Source: Methanoculleus chikugoensis | Lineage (GTDB): Archaea > Halobacteriota > Methanomicrobia > Methanomicrobiales > Methanoculleaceae | NCBI RefSeq assembly: GCF_019669965.1 | Contig: NZ_AP019781.1 | Span: 2,109,092 to 2,173,091, forward strand | Reading direction: 5' to 3' | DNA: 64,000 bases | Part shown: one piece after another, positions 8,543-16,378 of the stretch | Numbering within the stretch: the first letter of the stretch is position 1 | Layout of the letters: each line of letters opens with the position of its first letter | Made by a program: the position numbers and the translations under genes | The notes under the pieces: model-generated | The model's database searches: none | Told to the model about the DNA's origin: nothing | Seen by the model: only the letters and a program-made list of their open reading frames with translations

Positions 8543-9576
8543 TAGTTTCGCCCCCTTCTGAGGAAGAGCAGGATGAAGAATGGAACGCCAAGGAAGGCGG
8601 TCATGATCCCAACCGGCAGAATCTGCGGTGCCATGATGGTTCTTCCGATGCTGTCTGCACCGAGGAGAACGAGTGCGCCCACCACAGCAGTTCCCGGCAG
8701 AAGGAACCGGTGGTCCCCCCCGATAACCATTCGTGTGATGTGCGGTGCAACAAGCCCGATGAACCCGATTGTGCCGGTGAAGCAGATGACACCGGCGGTG
8801 AGCAGGGAAGCTCCCGCCATCCCTCCTATCCGGAGTCGTTCGACCGGGACACCCAGGCTCGTTGCCGCCTCATCACCGGCAGCGAGGGTATTCAGACTGC
8901 GTGCAGAGATGAGAAAGAGCGGGAAGGTGCAGCCGATCAGAACTGCAGCAACCGTCACCGTCTCCCATGTGGATCGCCCGAGGCTTCCAAACATCCAGAA
9001 GACTACTGCATGGACGTCTTCTGAGCTTCCGATGTACTGGAGGAAACTGGTCAGTGCCGAGAAGAGGTACATGATCGCAATTCCTGCCATGATCATCGTC
9101 TCGGGGGTGACCCCTTTGTACCGGGCAAGACCATAGACGAGGGCGGCAGCGATCAGCGTGAAGAGGAAGGCGTTCCCGACGATGAGGGAGCCTCCCGCGA
9201 CGACACCGGCTCCAAGAACGATAGCAAGCGATGCTCCAAAACTTGCCGCCGAGGCGATTCCAAGGGTAAAGGGGCTTGCAAGCGGGTTTCGTAAGATACC
9301 CTGCATCACTGCTCCGGCAAGTCCAAGAGCGGCACCGGCAAGGATACCCATCAGGATGCGGGGAAGACGGTAGTCCCAGATGATTGTTCCCGCTTCACTT
9401 GCACCGTCAGGCCCTGTGAGGATAATTGTATAGACGTCAAGGACGCTTATTGGATATGACCCGAGTGTCGCTGCCATCCCTGTGAGGAGAATAAGGAAGG
9501 CGACGGAAAAGCCGATGATGAGTATTCTCGAATGCGTCCTATCAATATATCCATCCCGTGCCGATATGACGTCCAT
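8536..9576 (-). CDS. FecCD-family importer permease
   Basis: A 346-residue integral membrane protein of the BtuC/FecCD family. It has about ten transmembrane segments and the family landmarks RLPRILMGILAGAALGLAG, MQGILRNPLASP and GFIGLVAPHITRM. It should form the channel dimer with the ATPase at 7757 and receive substrate from the binding protein at 9576. ATG at 9576 overlaps the binding-protein stop by one base, a classic translational coupling. Length is normal and no disruption is seen. Confidence 0.92.
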   Translation of the reverse strand: MDVISARDGYIDRTHSRILIIGFSVAFLILLTGMAATLGSYPISVLDVYTIILTGPDGASEAGTIIWDYRLPRILMGILAGAALGLAGAVMQGILRNPLASPFTLGIASAASFGASLAIVLGAGVVAGGSLIVGNAFLFTLIAAALVYGLARYKGVTPETMIMAGIAIMYLFSALTSFLQYIGSSEDVHAVVFWMFGSLGRSTWETVTVAAVLIGCTFPLFLISARSLNTLAAGDEAATSLGVPVERLRIGGMAGASLLTAGVICFTGTIGFIGLVAPHITRMVIGGDHRFLLPGTAVVGALVLLGADSIGRTIMAPQILPVGIMTAFLGVPFFILLFLRRGRNYW

Positions 9577-10748
9577 TATACCCTCCCGTCAGGGTAGTAG
9601 AACGTTCCCTGCTCTTTGATCTCTTCCCCGGTTTTCGTGAAGCGGTCCAAGTATTCATGGTGGATGGCGACCGGATCGATATCCTCGAAGAGGGCTGGAT
9701 AGAACCATTTTGCCACCATGGCAACAGCAGCGGGTGAGGCGGTTCCCATGGAGAAAGCAGAGGTTACTACATAGATCCGGTCGTCCCTGACTGCAGGTAT
9801 CCTTGAAAAACCTGGAAGTGCCGATATTTCGTTGCGAAGGTTTTTGATCTCGTCTCGATCATCAAAATTATATCCTCCTTTTCCAAGCGCCCAGATGAGT
9901 ATCACGTCTGGCGATTGTGATATGACCCATTCGTGTTCAACATCGGCATTCATCGTAAAATGACCCTCAGCAACATTTTGACCGCCTGCCGCAACGAGGA
10001 TAGAGTGAAGCCCGGTATCGGTAGAGTAAGCCCTTCTCCCAAAGGATGTACCGCTTCCCGTTTCGGCATAGACCCGCACCCGTTTAGAATCCGGGATGGT
10101 GCTGACCCGCTCCGAGACGAGGTCCATGATGGCGTCATGCCAGTTAAGGTATTCATGGGTGTTCGCTTCCGCTCCGACGAGTCTACCGAGGGTCACCATT
10201 TCTTCACGGAAATATTCGGCCCGATAGAAATCCATTCTAACGACTTTTATGTGGGAAGGGAGATGGCGTTCAAGTTTTTCCTGTTCGGGGTACTTGACAA
10301 AGGTCATGACAATATCAGGTTGTAATGCAAGAATGCTTTCGATATCAGGCTCCCAGGCTCCTCCGACGCTCGGGCGGTCGACAAGATTTGGGAATTGGTA
10401 TGTTCTTTCCTTTATGCTCTCTGAGATTCCAACGATCCGATCATCTTCACCGATGACATTGATAGCATCAGCTGCCTGGTGATGAAGGATAACAATCCGT
10501 TCAACCGGCCGGTACAGGATGATCTCCGTGCCTACGGTATCGGTGATCCTGCGGGGGTATTGGGGATAGAGGGGAGCGGCGGCGCGGAGATCCTCGACAC
10601 CCGGCCCGCAGCCCTGAAGATGGTCGAGGATGCCTGTGGCAAGGATCTGCCGTGCCTCTTCATCGTAGTTATCCTCTGCCAGTGCCGGGCAAATCATGAG
10701 GAATGAGGCAAGGATGACCGCGCCGAGGATCTTCTGTGCCGTTCTCAT
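9576..10748 (-). CDS. Fe/cobalamin-type periplasmic-binding protein
   Basis: A 390-residue extracytoplasmic binding protein. An N-terminal signal peptide (ILGAVILASFLMICPALA) is followed by about 40 residues of linker and a PF01497-type domain beginning ITDTVGTEIILYRPVERIVIL. VGGAWEPDIESILALQPDIV is the typical mid-domain hinge stretch, and WALGKGGYNFDD and AVRDDRIYVV lie later. There is no lipobox and no C-terminal anchor, so how it stays at the cell surface is unclear; the neighbouring 10745 surface protein may help. The start overlaps that gene's stop (ATGA). Confidence 0.88.
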   Translation of the reverse strand: MRTAQKILGAVILASFLMICPALAEDNYDEEARQILATGILDHLQGCGPGVEDLRAAAPLYPQYPRRITDTVGTEIILYRPVERIVILHHQAADAINVIGEDDRIVGISESIKERTYQFPNLVDRPSVGGAWEPDIESILALQPDIVMTFVKYPEQEKLERHLPSHIKVVRMDFYRAEYFREEMVTLGRLVGAEANTHEYLNWHDAIMDLVSERVSTIPDSKRVRVYAETGSGTSFGRRAYSTDTGLHSILVAAGGQNVAEGHFTMNADVEHEWVISQSPDVILIWALGKGGYNFDDRDEIKNLRNEISALPGFSRIPAVRDDRIYVVTSAFSMGTASPAAVAMVAKWFYPALFEDIDPVAIHHEYLDRFTKTGEEIKEQGTFYYPDGRV

Positions 10749-11185
10749 GGGTGTCCCCTCCAGGTAAGAATAACAGCAGACAGTATGGCCCCAAGGATGA
10801 CAGCAGCAATGGGTGCCGGGGACTGTTTTGCAGAGGGTTGTGAAAAGGAGATTCCGTTTGTCAGGTCAAGAACTGTCCCGTTGATCTCCGGGGTTGCGGG
10901 TCCACTGAGCGTGTAAGTGATTGATTCCTCACCGAGTATGGCAAAATGAACCTTCGATTCTTCGGTTCTGGTCTGGTCCATCGGGTGCGTTGTTCCGAGA
11001 TAGGTGTATCCTGCCGGGATCACCTCAGTGATCCCGCCGATCATCCCATCGGGGAATGTCACCCGGACGGTGATCGTTCCCCCTGTGTCAGGAGAGGCAA
11101 TTGTCCGGTCGATTGCTGCTGTTGCGGTACCGATGCAGAGGACAAAGATGAGAAGAAGGATGGTGACTTGGCGGATACGAAGCAT
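10745..11185 (-). CDS. secreted, C-terminally anchored surface protein
   Basis: A 146-residue protein with a signal peptide (MLRIRQVTILLLIFVLCIGT), a beta-rich domain (TITVRVTFPDG, IPAGYTYLGTTHPM, EESITYTLSGPATPE) and a C-terminal hydrophobic helix ending in RGHP. This layout suits an exported protein held by one transmembrane helix. The start at 11185 was chosen because the longer frame upstream runs through AT-rich promoter DNA. It is first in the cobN operon and overlaps the binding protein by 4 bp, so it may be an accessory substrate-capture or docking subunit. The domain resembles those found in archaeal cohesin/NEAT-like surface proteins only in general shape; no family is assigned. Confidence 0.7.
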   Translation of the reverse strand: MLRIRQVTILLLIFVLCIGTATAAIDRTIASPDTGGTITVRVTFPDGMIGGITEVIPAGYTYLGTTHPMDQTRTEESKVHFAILGEESITYTLSGPATPEINGTVLDLTNGISFSQPSAKQSPAPIAAVILGAILSAVILTWRGHP

Positions 11186-11207
11186 AATGCAATGATTGTA
11201 ACACTCA

Positions 11208-11224
11208 TTCATAAGTATTTTTCT
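11208..11224 (-). promoter_or_regulatory. probable promoter of the cobN operon
   Basis: On the minus strand AAAAATACTTATG places an AT-rich TATA-like box about 30 bases upstream of the start at 11185, inside a 180-base AT-rich intergenic region. This implies a very short leader. Confidence 0.4.
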
Positions 11225-11367
11225 GTTATTATTACTAGGTAAAATAGATCCAGAATAATTCACACGAAATAAAGATAGTAACCATTTTTGTACAACAAAA
11301 ACCAGAGAAGTCGAGACAATGAGACAATTTCCCACAAACGATTCATAAAATAATTCTAAAAATTACA

Positions 11368-11401
11368 ATATAATAACACATTTATAGTGATAAGTGTTAC
11401 T
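11368..11401 (+). promoter_or_regulatory. pilin promoter with imperfect inverted repeat
   Basis: AATATAATAACAC and TTTATAGTG supply TATA-like boxes upstream of the pilin start at 11446. TAACACAT and AAGTGTTA form a near-perfect 8-bp inverted repeat. The 12-mer ATAAGTGTTACT at 11390-11401 recurs exactly at 16182-16193, upstream of the second pilus locus. Confidence 0.4.
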
Positions 11402-11445
11402 GTGATCGTTCGGCGCGGGATACCCCGCCGAGGAGGAATGATCGC

Positions 11446-12210
11446 ATGAATAATGATCGCATGAATGGAAGAAGAGAAAAACATGAGGATGCCGTTTCAC
11501 CGGTGATAGGGGTGATGTTGATGCTTGTCGTCACGATCATTATCGCCGCCGTCATCTCGGGGTTTGCCGGGGAACTTGTAGGAACTACAGAAAAAGCCCC
11601 GCAACTGGTGATGGATGTAGAGATCAAAAATACAGGAGACATGTGGACAAGCTGGGTTGTATTCGACATTAAGAGCGTGTCCGAACCGATCCATACACGT
11701 GATCTCCGGATTGCAACATCGTGGCGGACAACCAATAAAACGGCGAACGATGGCTCTATCATAACCGGAGGCGCTACGGTTGCGGCAGGAGTGGAAAACA
11801 CGAATTACACAACAAGCGATGCCGGTACTACCGGGCAATTCCGTATGGTTTCTCCCATAGGTCATGGCCAGGGAGTTACCCAGCTACAGGAATTCGAGTA
11901 CCAAAAGACAGTTCCCCCTTATGATCCCGGGCAATACTTCGGAAATTACACATTGACTGTTGGAACAGCGATGAGACAATCACCGGCACGCTATGGGCCG
12001 GCTCATAGAAATGATCTAGCCGCGGATGTATATCTTGAACTCTATGAATATCATCCTACGCATATAGAAAGAGACCAAAGAGATTCAGTTCAGGCAATTC
12101 TTGGCAAGGATTGGACTCACCTTCGTGTGGGAGATGTTGTGGATATCAAGATTACACACATCCCAAGCGGGCAAGTTATCTTTGATAAATCGGTGGTGGT
12201 GCAGGGATGA
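11446..12210 (+). CDS. archaeal type IV pilin-like protein
   Basis: A 254-residue protein with the archaeal Pilin_N (PF07790) signature. A short charged leader ends in EDAVSPVIGVMLML and runs directly into a hydrophobic helix (VVTIIIAAVISGFAGELVG). Cleavage by an archaeal prepilin peptidase is expected just before or at the AVSPVIG motif, leaving the helix for filament packing. The C-terminal 200 residues are a variable beta-rich domain. A strong GGAGG lies 9-14 bases upstream of ATG 11446; a second in-frame ATG at 11461 is also possible. It overlaps the next pilin by 4 bp, so the pair is probably co-assembled. Confidence 0.88.
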   Translation: MNNDRMNGRREKHEDAVSPVIGVMLMLVVTIIIAAVISGFAGELVGTTEKAPQLVMDVEIKNTGDMWTSWVVFDIKSVSEPIHTRDLRIATSWRTTNKTANDGSIITGGATVAAGVENTNYTTSDAGTTGQFRMVSPIGHGQGVTQLQEFEYQKTVPPYDPGQYFGNYTLTVGTAMRQSPARYGPAHRNDLAADVYLELYEYHPTHIERDQRDSVQAILGKDWTHLRVGDVVDIKITHIPSGQVIFDKSVVVQG

Positions 12211-12782
12211 GGTCTATTAGAGAAAACGAAGATGCCGTTTCGCCGGTTGTCGGCATTATGCTGATGCTGGTCGTCACGATCATCATCGCAGCGATTGTTT
12301 CCAGCTTTGCTGGCGGTCTTGCCAGCGATGCCAAGAAGACGCCACAGATAACCATCAAGGCCGAATACAGCCAGTCTCAGGGCATGACGATCTACCACCT
12401 CGGCGGTGATACCGTGAACACACTGGACACGAAGGTTTTCGTCAAACCCACAAGAGATTTTTCTTCCGATTACCAGACATGGGAGGTCAATACCTCTGCT
12501 CTTATGGTAAATAAAAAACCGTGGTTAAAAGTGGGGGGCTATCAAACAAGTAATGCATTGATATTTGGACCTGGTGATACCGCAATCGTGGAGCCTGCTG
12601 AGCTCAATGAGGGAGCGGTACAGCCTGCGACGTACGTCGGCAACTCGGCCCCCTATAATAACGCACAGGAGAAGAATGCAGGTTTCCAACATCCCGAAAA
12701 TCGAGGCAAACGATTTACCTTAAGTCTCGTCGACAACGGTGGAAAAACTATTGCACAGACCGAGGTTACAATTAGAGCCTGA
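12207..12782 (+). CDS. archaeal type IV pilin-like protein
   Basis: A 191-residue pilin with leader MRSIRENEDAVSPVVG, the hydrophobic helix MLMLVVTIIIAAIVSSFAGG and a variable C-terminal domain. The helix is nearly identical to those of the pilins at 11446, 25336 and 25842, while the exposed domains differ, as expected of pilins that share an assembly machine. The start overlaps the preceding stop (ATGA). The likely assembly machine is encoded at 16350-19881. Confidence 0.87.
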   Translation: MRSIRENEDAVSPVVGIMLMLVVTIIIAAIVSSFAGGLASDAKKTPQITIKAEYSQSQGMTIYHLGGDTVNTLDTKVFVKPTRDFSSDYQTWEVNTSALMVNKKPWLKVGGYQTSNALIFGPGDTAIVEPAELNEGAVQPATYVGNSAPYNNAQEKNAGFQHPENRGKRFTLSLVDNGGKTIAQTEVTIRA

Positions 12783-12819
12783 GATACCTGAAAACATTTC
12801 GAAGGCACTGCTATTGAAC

Positions 12820-12912
12820 AAGCCTTGGGGGGTGCCCACCGGTTCGACCGAACCGGTGATAACCTCTTTAGAGCACCCATTTCACCCACCCCCACAATAA
12901 CCCCCCAAGTCT
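12820..12912. other. structured intergenic element with nested inverted repeats
   Basis: Within the 500-base gap between the second pilin and chlID (12783-13283), CTTGGGGGGT at 12824-12833 pairs perfectly with ACCCCCCAAG at 12900-12909. Inside it ACCGGTTCG and CGAACCGGT form a 9-bp hairpin with a 2-base centre at 12838-12857. The result is about 90 bases able to fold into a long stem closing a strong hairpin. No T-run follows, and no protein reading of the gap is convincing. It could be a small RNA, an untranslated regulatory leader of chlID, or a short mobile repeat. The rest of the gap shows nothing further except an AT-rich stretch at 13240-13283 that may promote chlID. Confidence 0.5.
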
Positions 12913-13283
12913 TAGGATGGCCTCGATCGAGATGATTCAATGCGGAAGAGCACCCTGGGGAAGGCCTTCCGGTGATGGTGTCAGGCAGAGGGAGGTGTCC
13001 TCTGCCCCCTCGAATGCCCTGGTATGCGTGCCTGTGCAGACCGCAGATACACCCATTCTCAATGACACATATAGTGTTTTTCGCAGTATCTCTGGGCAAA
13101 CCAGCGCACCCGTCCTCCCACCTGTTGGGATGCTGCAGTACGGTCTTGCAAACTGAAACTAGACACTCAGATCCGACATGCAGTGCTCCTGCAGAAGCCA
13201 TGGAGAGAGCAAGGTGTGAATATGTAGTCAGAAACTTTTGAAAATGAAGAAATAGTATTAAAGATTACGACAATAGTAGGATT

Positions 13284-15287
13284 ATGACTCCGAGACCGCT
13301 CCACCACACACTCCCGTTCACCGCCATCGTCGGGCAGCAGCAGATGAAACTTGCTCTCGTACTCAACGCGATCAATCCCCGGATCGGCGGCGTCCTGATC
13401 CGGGGAGAGAAAGGGACGGCAAAATCCACCGCTGTCCGTGCACTTGCCGATGTTCTCCCTGAGATCCCGGTCATGCAGGGCTGCCCCTTCTCATGCGATC
13501 CAGGCGATCCAGACAGTTACTGTCCGATATGTTCAGGGATGGCAGATAATGGCGATCGAATCACCCAAACAACCCGGCCGGTCAGGGTCGTCACCCTGCC
13601 GCTTGGTGCGACGGAAGATCGGGTTGTCGGAACGCTCGATCTCAAACGTGCCATCAAGGAGGGGATTGCAGCACTCGATCCCGGCATCCTTGCCACAGCA
13701 CACCGTGGCATTCTCTATATCGACGAAGTAAACCTCCTTGACGATCATATCGTCGATATTCTCCTCGACGCAGCGGCAATGGGGGTGAATACCGTTGAAC
13801 GAGAGGGGATATCAGTCTCGCATCCGTCCAAGTTCATTCTTGTCGGAACAATGAATCCAGAAGAGGGTGAACTCAGGCCACAGCTCCTCGACCGGTTCGG
13901 CCTTATGGTAACAGTGGAAGGGATCGCCGATCCCGAAGAGAGGATGCTCGTCATCGAAGCCGCCGAAGCATGGGACGGAGATCCCGAAGCACTGCGTCTG
14001 GAACACGATGAGGAACTCAAATCTCTCAGGGCATCGATCCTTGCCGCACGCGACATCCTTCCCGAGGTCGAGATCGAAAAAGACCTCGTCAGGCAGATAA
14101 TCGATGCGTGCCTCAACCTCGGCATCACTACCCACCGCGCCGAGATCACCGTTGTGCGGACTGCAAAGACGATCGCAGCATTCCAGGGGAGAACGTCCGT
14201 CACCCCGGCAGATGTCCGCGAAGCGATTGCACTTGCCCTCCCACATCGGATGCGAAAACGCCCGTTTGAAGAGCCTGATATCGATCCGGGCGTCCTCGAT
14301 GACCTCATCCCGGATAGTGACGATCCAGATCCTTCCGATGATGAGACAGAATCCCCGCCACAGGAGCAGGATGAAAGCGACGAGTCCCATCCGCCCCCGC
14401 CATCCGGCCGGGGGAGGAGAGAGACTCATGGTATCGGCTCCCCAGTCAATACGGCGCCGATCCACGATGATATACCCCCCGATCGCACCCTCAGAAAGAC
14501 CGCACGGGGTCGCCGTATCCCAACTCCAACCGAGGACCTCCGGGGGCGGAAGACGAGTACTGCTCCGGCAGCTGAGTGGCGGGGCCTCTCGCTCGATGCC
14601 ACCATCAGAGCGGCGGCACCTCACCAGCGTGATCGTGAGAAGGGGGGGAATGCCATCTCGATCATCTCCGAAGACCTCCGGCAGGCCCGAAGGACCGGAA
14701 AAGCGGAGGTCGCCTGCGTCTTCGTCGTCGACGCAAGCGGGTCGATGGGTGCTGAGAAGAGGATGGAGAGTGCGAAAGGGGCCGTCCTCTCTCTCCTTGA
14801 AGATGCATACAAGAACAGGGACCGGATCGGGCTTGTTGCGTTCCGGGGAGACGACGCCGATGTCCTCCTTCCCCTCTCCCGGAGTGTTGAACTCGCTTAT
14901 CAGCGCCTCTCGGATATCCCTACCGGCGGGAGGACACCCCTTGCCCTCGGGCTTGAGAAGGGGCTGCAGATGCTCGAACGTGAGCGGAAAAAACGCAGAG
15001 ATATTCTTCCGATGATGATGCTCATCTCAGATGGCAGAGCAAATGCCGGGATGGGGGGAGAGATCCGCCAGGAGATTCGCAGTGTATCCGGGGCGATTGC
15101 AGAGGCCGGAATCCGAACCGTCATCATCGATACCGAGGCAGTATCTTCTCGTCAGCCCCTCTCTCTCGGCTACTGCCGGGAGATTGCCGGTATCAGCGGC
15201 GGCAGTTATTATCCGATCGCAGAACTTTCTGCAGGAACTGTGGAAGAGATCGCACGGCGGGAGGGTGGGCTCTTTATCGGTTCATGA
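13284..15287 (+). CDS. fused ChlI-ChlD metallochelatase ATPase
   Basis: A 667-residue fusion of the AAA+ motor (ChlI/BchI) and the VWA subunit (ChlD/BchD) of tetrapyrrole metallochelatases. Walker [10 protein letters not shown] is at residues 41-49, Walker [13 protein letters not shown] near residue 150, an arginine-finger/sensor region [10 protein letters not shown] follows, then an acidic Pro-rich linker (about 340-400). The VWA domain has the MIDAS motif DASGSM near residue 482. It should work with the CobN large subunit at 4083, although it is transcribed from the opposite strand 9 kb away. A shrunken second copy survives at 255-538. ATG at 13284 is preceded only by a weak GTAGGATT. Confidence 0.92.
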   Translation: MTPRPLHHTLPFTAIVGQQQMKLALVLNAINPRIGGVLIRGEKGTAKSTAVRALADVLPEIPVMQGCPFSCDPGDPDSYCPICSGMADNGDRITQTTRPVRVVTLPLGATEDRVVGTLDLKRAIKEGIAALDPGILATAHRGILYIDEVNLLDDHIVDILLDAAAMGVNTVEREGISVSHPSKFILVGTMNPEEGELRPQLLDRFGLMVTVEGIADPEERMLVIEAAEAWDGDPEALRLEHDEELKSLRASILAARDILPEVEIEKDLVRQIIDACLNLGITTHRAEITVVRTAKTIAAFQGRTSVTPADVREAIALALPHRMRKRPFEEPDIDPGVLDDLIPDSDDPDPSDDETESPPQEQDESDESHPPPPSGRGRRETHGIGSPVNTAPIHDDIPPDRTLRKTARGRRIPTPTEDLRGRKTSTAPAAEWRGLSLDATIRAAAPHQRDREKGGNAISIISEDLRQARRTGKAEVACVFVVDASGSMGAEKRMESAKGAVLSLLEDAYKNRDRIGLVAFRGDDADVLLPLSRSVELAYQRLSDIPTGGRTPLALGLEKGLQMLERERKKRRDILPMMMLISDGRANAGMGGEIRQEIRSVSGAIAEAGIRTVIIDTEAVSSRQPLSLGYCREIAGISGGSYYPIAELSAGTVEEIARREGGLFIGS

Positions 15288-15516
15288 TGAGGGGCAACCA
15301 CCATCCTCCTTCTGCACATCTTCTCTGCAGAGTGAACTTACTATTAATGAACTCCAACGATTTTCTCATGCCCCTGCCATTCACACCCGACGGTGAACAT
15401 ACACCACCCCTCAAACATTAGGACAGTCATCTCCGGAGCAACGGCATCCAAAAACCCTCCGGGCACGTCTCGCCTCCCGGCAACCCCCACCAGCTCGGCG
15501 TGCGCCCCCCTCCCCC

Positions 15517-16101
15517 TCAGAACACAACCAACACCAGCGCGACCAGGGTGATGGGAACGACCCGCTGGAGCGGCGGGACCGCCTTCCTGCACCCGGCGAT
15601 GACAGAACCCCGATTGAGCGCGAGCGCGGCCACGGGGGCAGCAGGAACCGGGGCGATCACATGTCCAGGATCTGCGAGGAACCGGCGGCTGTAGAGGAGG
15701 GCGAAAAGCGCCTGGATGCCGCTTGAGAAGAGGTTCAGCCCCGTGTAGATCCCCCCGACAACAGGGCCGAGGAGGATCAGGGCCGCAGGGAGCTGGACGC
15801 GGAAGAGCGATTCCCCGAGCACCACCGGGAAGGCGCCCATGATAAGGATCGGGATCACCTCCCGCTCTGTCACCTTCCCGTCGCGGTAGTATTCGGCGAG
15901 CATCGACTTTCCCGCCGTGGCGTTGACCCCCATCGCGACGATCGAAAGGACGCACGCATCGGAGAGGCCGGAGATCTTGCAAAACGGCCCGGTAAACGAT
16001 GAAATCCGGGAAAAGACCCCGGCCTCGGCGAGAATGTTCACGACGACGATGCCCACGGTTACCAGCAGGACGGCGTTCACCGCGGAAAAGAATACCTGCA
16101 C
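15517..16101 (-). CDS. short Gate-domain (nucleoside-recognition) membrane protein, possibly truncated
   Basis: A 194-residue membrane protein with about five hydrophobic segments. GIVVVNILAEAGVFSRI, LSDACVLSIVAMGVNATAGKSMLA and IPILIMGAFPVVLGESLFR resemble the Gate/nucleoside-recognition domain (PF07670; MJ0871-like and SpmA/B-like proteins). Archaeal homologues I recall are nearer 300 residues with two such halves. Here the frame stops after VPITLVALVLVVF, just where the second half should begin, and no continuation is readable in other frames. It may be a truncated gene or a natural half-size protein. It lies convergent with chlID and divergent from the secretion ATPase. Confidence 0.6.
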   Translation of the reverse strand: MQVFFSAVNAVLLVTVGIVVVNILAEAGVFSRISSFTGPFCKISGLSDACVLSIVAMGVNATAGKSMLAEYYRDGKVTEREVIPILIMGAFPVVLGESLFRVQLPAALILLGPVVGGIYTGLNLFSSGIQALFALLYSRRFLADPGHVIAPVPAAPVAALALNRGSVIAGCRKAVPPLQRVVPITLVALVLVVF

Positions 16102-16181
16102 GGCCCTACCCTTCCCCGAATACCATCTTTTATTCTCCCGGACGTATCTGCACAGTATTACAATCTATTATAATTTATATA

Positions 16182-16193
16182 ATAAGTGTTACT
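16182..16193. promoter_or_regulatory. 12-mer shared with the pilin promoter
   Basis: ATAAGTGTTACT here is identical to 11390-11401 upstream of the first pilin pair. It lies in AT-rich DNA (TATAATTTATATAATAAG) between the Gate-domain gene (minus strand) and the secretion ATPase (plus strand), so it could serve either. Confidence 0.35.
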
Positions 16194-16325
16194 ACACATA
16201 ACCAACAGGCGAACTCATAGAAAACATCCGTGTCGTCCGGGTTCTCATCGATTGTGGCAGACGCGACGACCGGGCCACCATCACCGCCACGCCCAAGGAG
16301 ATCGTCACCCAGGAAAGACCCTCGT

Positions 16326-16378
16326 GAGTATACATAAGATAGTTAACTTATGGAATTAATTAACTATAAAGTATACTC
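16326..16378. repeat. large imperfect inverted repeat around the ATPase start
   Basis: GAGTATAC (16326) and ATAGTTAA (16339) are mirrored by TTAACTAT (16360) and GTATACTC (16371), giving arms of about 20 bp with a small asymmetric bulge and a 13-base centre. The presumed ATG of the secretion ATPase (16350) lies in the centre. It may be a dyad operator, a translational-control hairpin, or the scar of a mobile element. Confidence 0.6.

Noticed and set aside
12653-13201. A 182-codon minus-strand frame in the pilin-chlID gap
   Set aside because: It crosses the second pilin's end and the inverted-repeat element, has Cys/Arg-rich shadow composition and no ribosome binding site.
12783-13283. Cobalamin riboswitch upstream of chlID
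   Set aside because: The structured region does not contain the B12-box consensus, and such riboswitches are rare in archaea.
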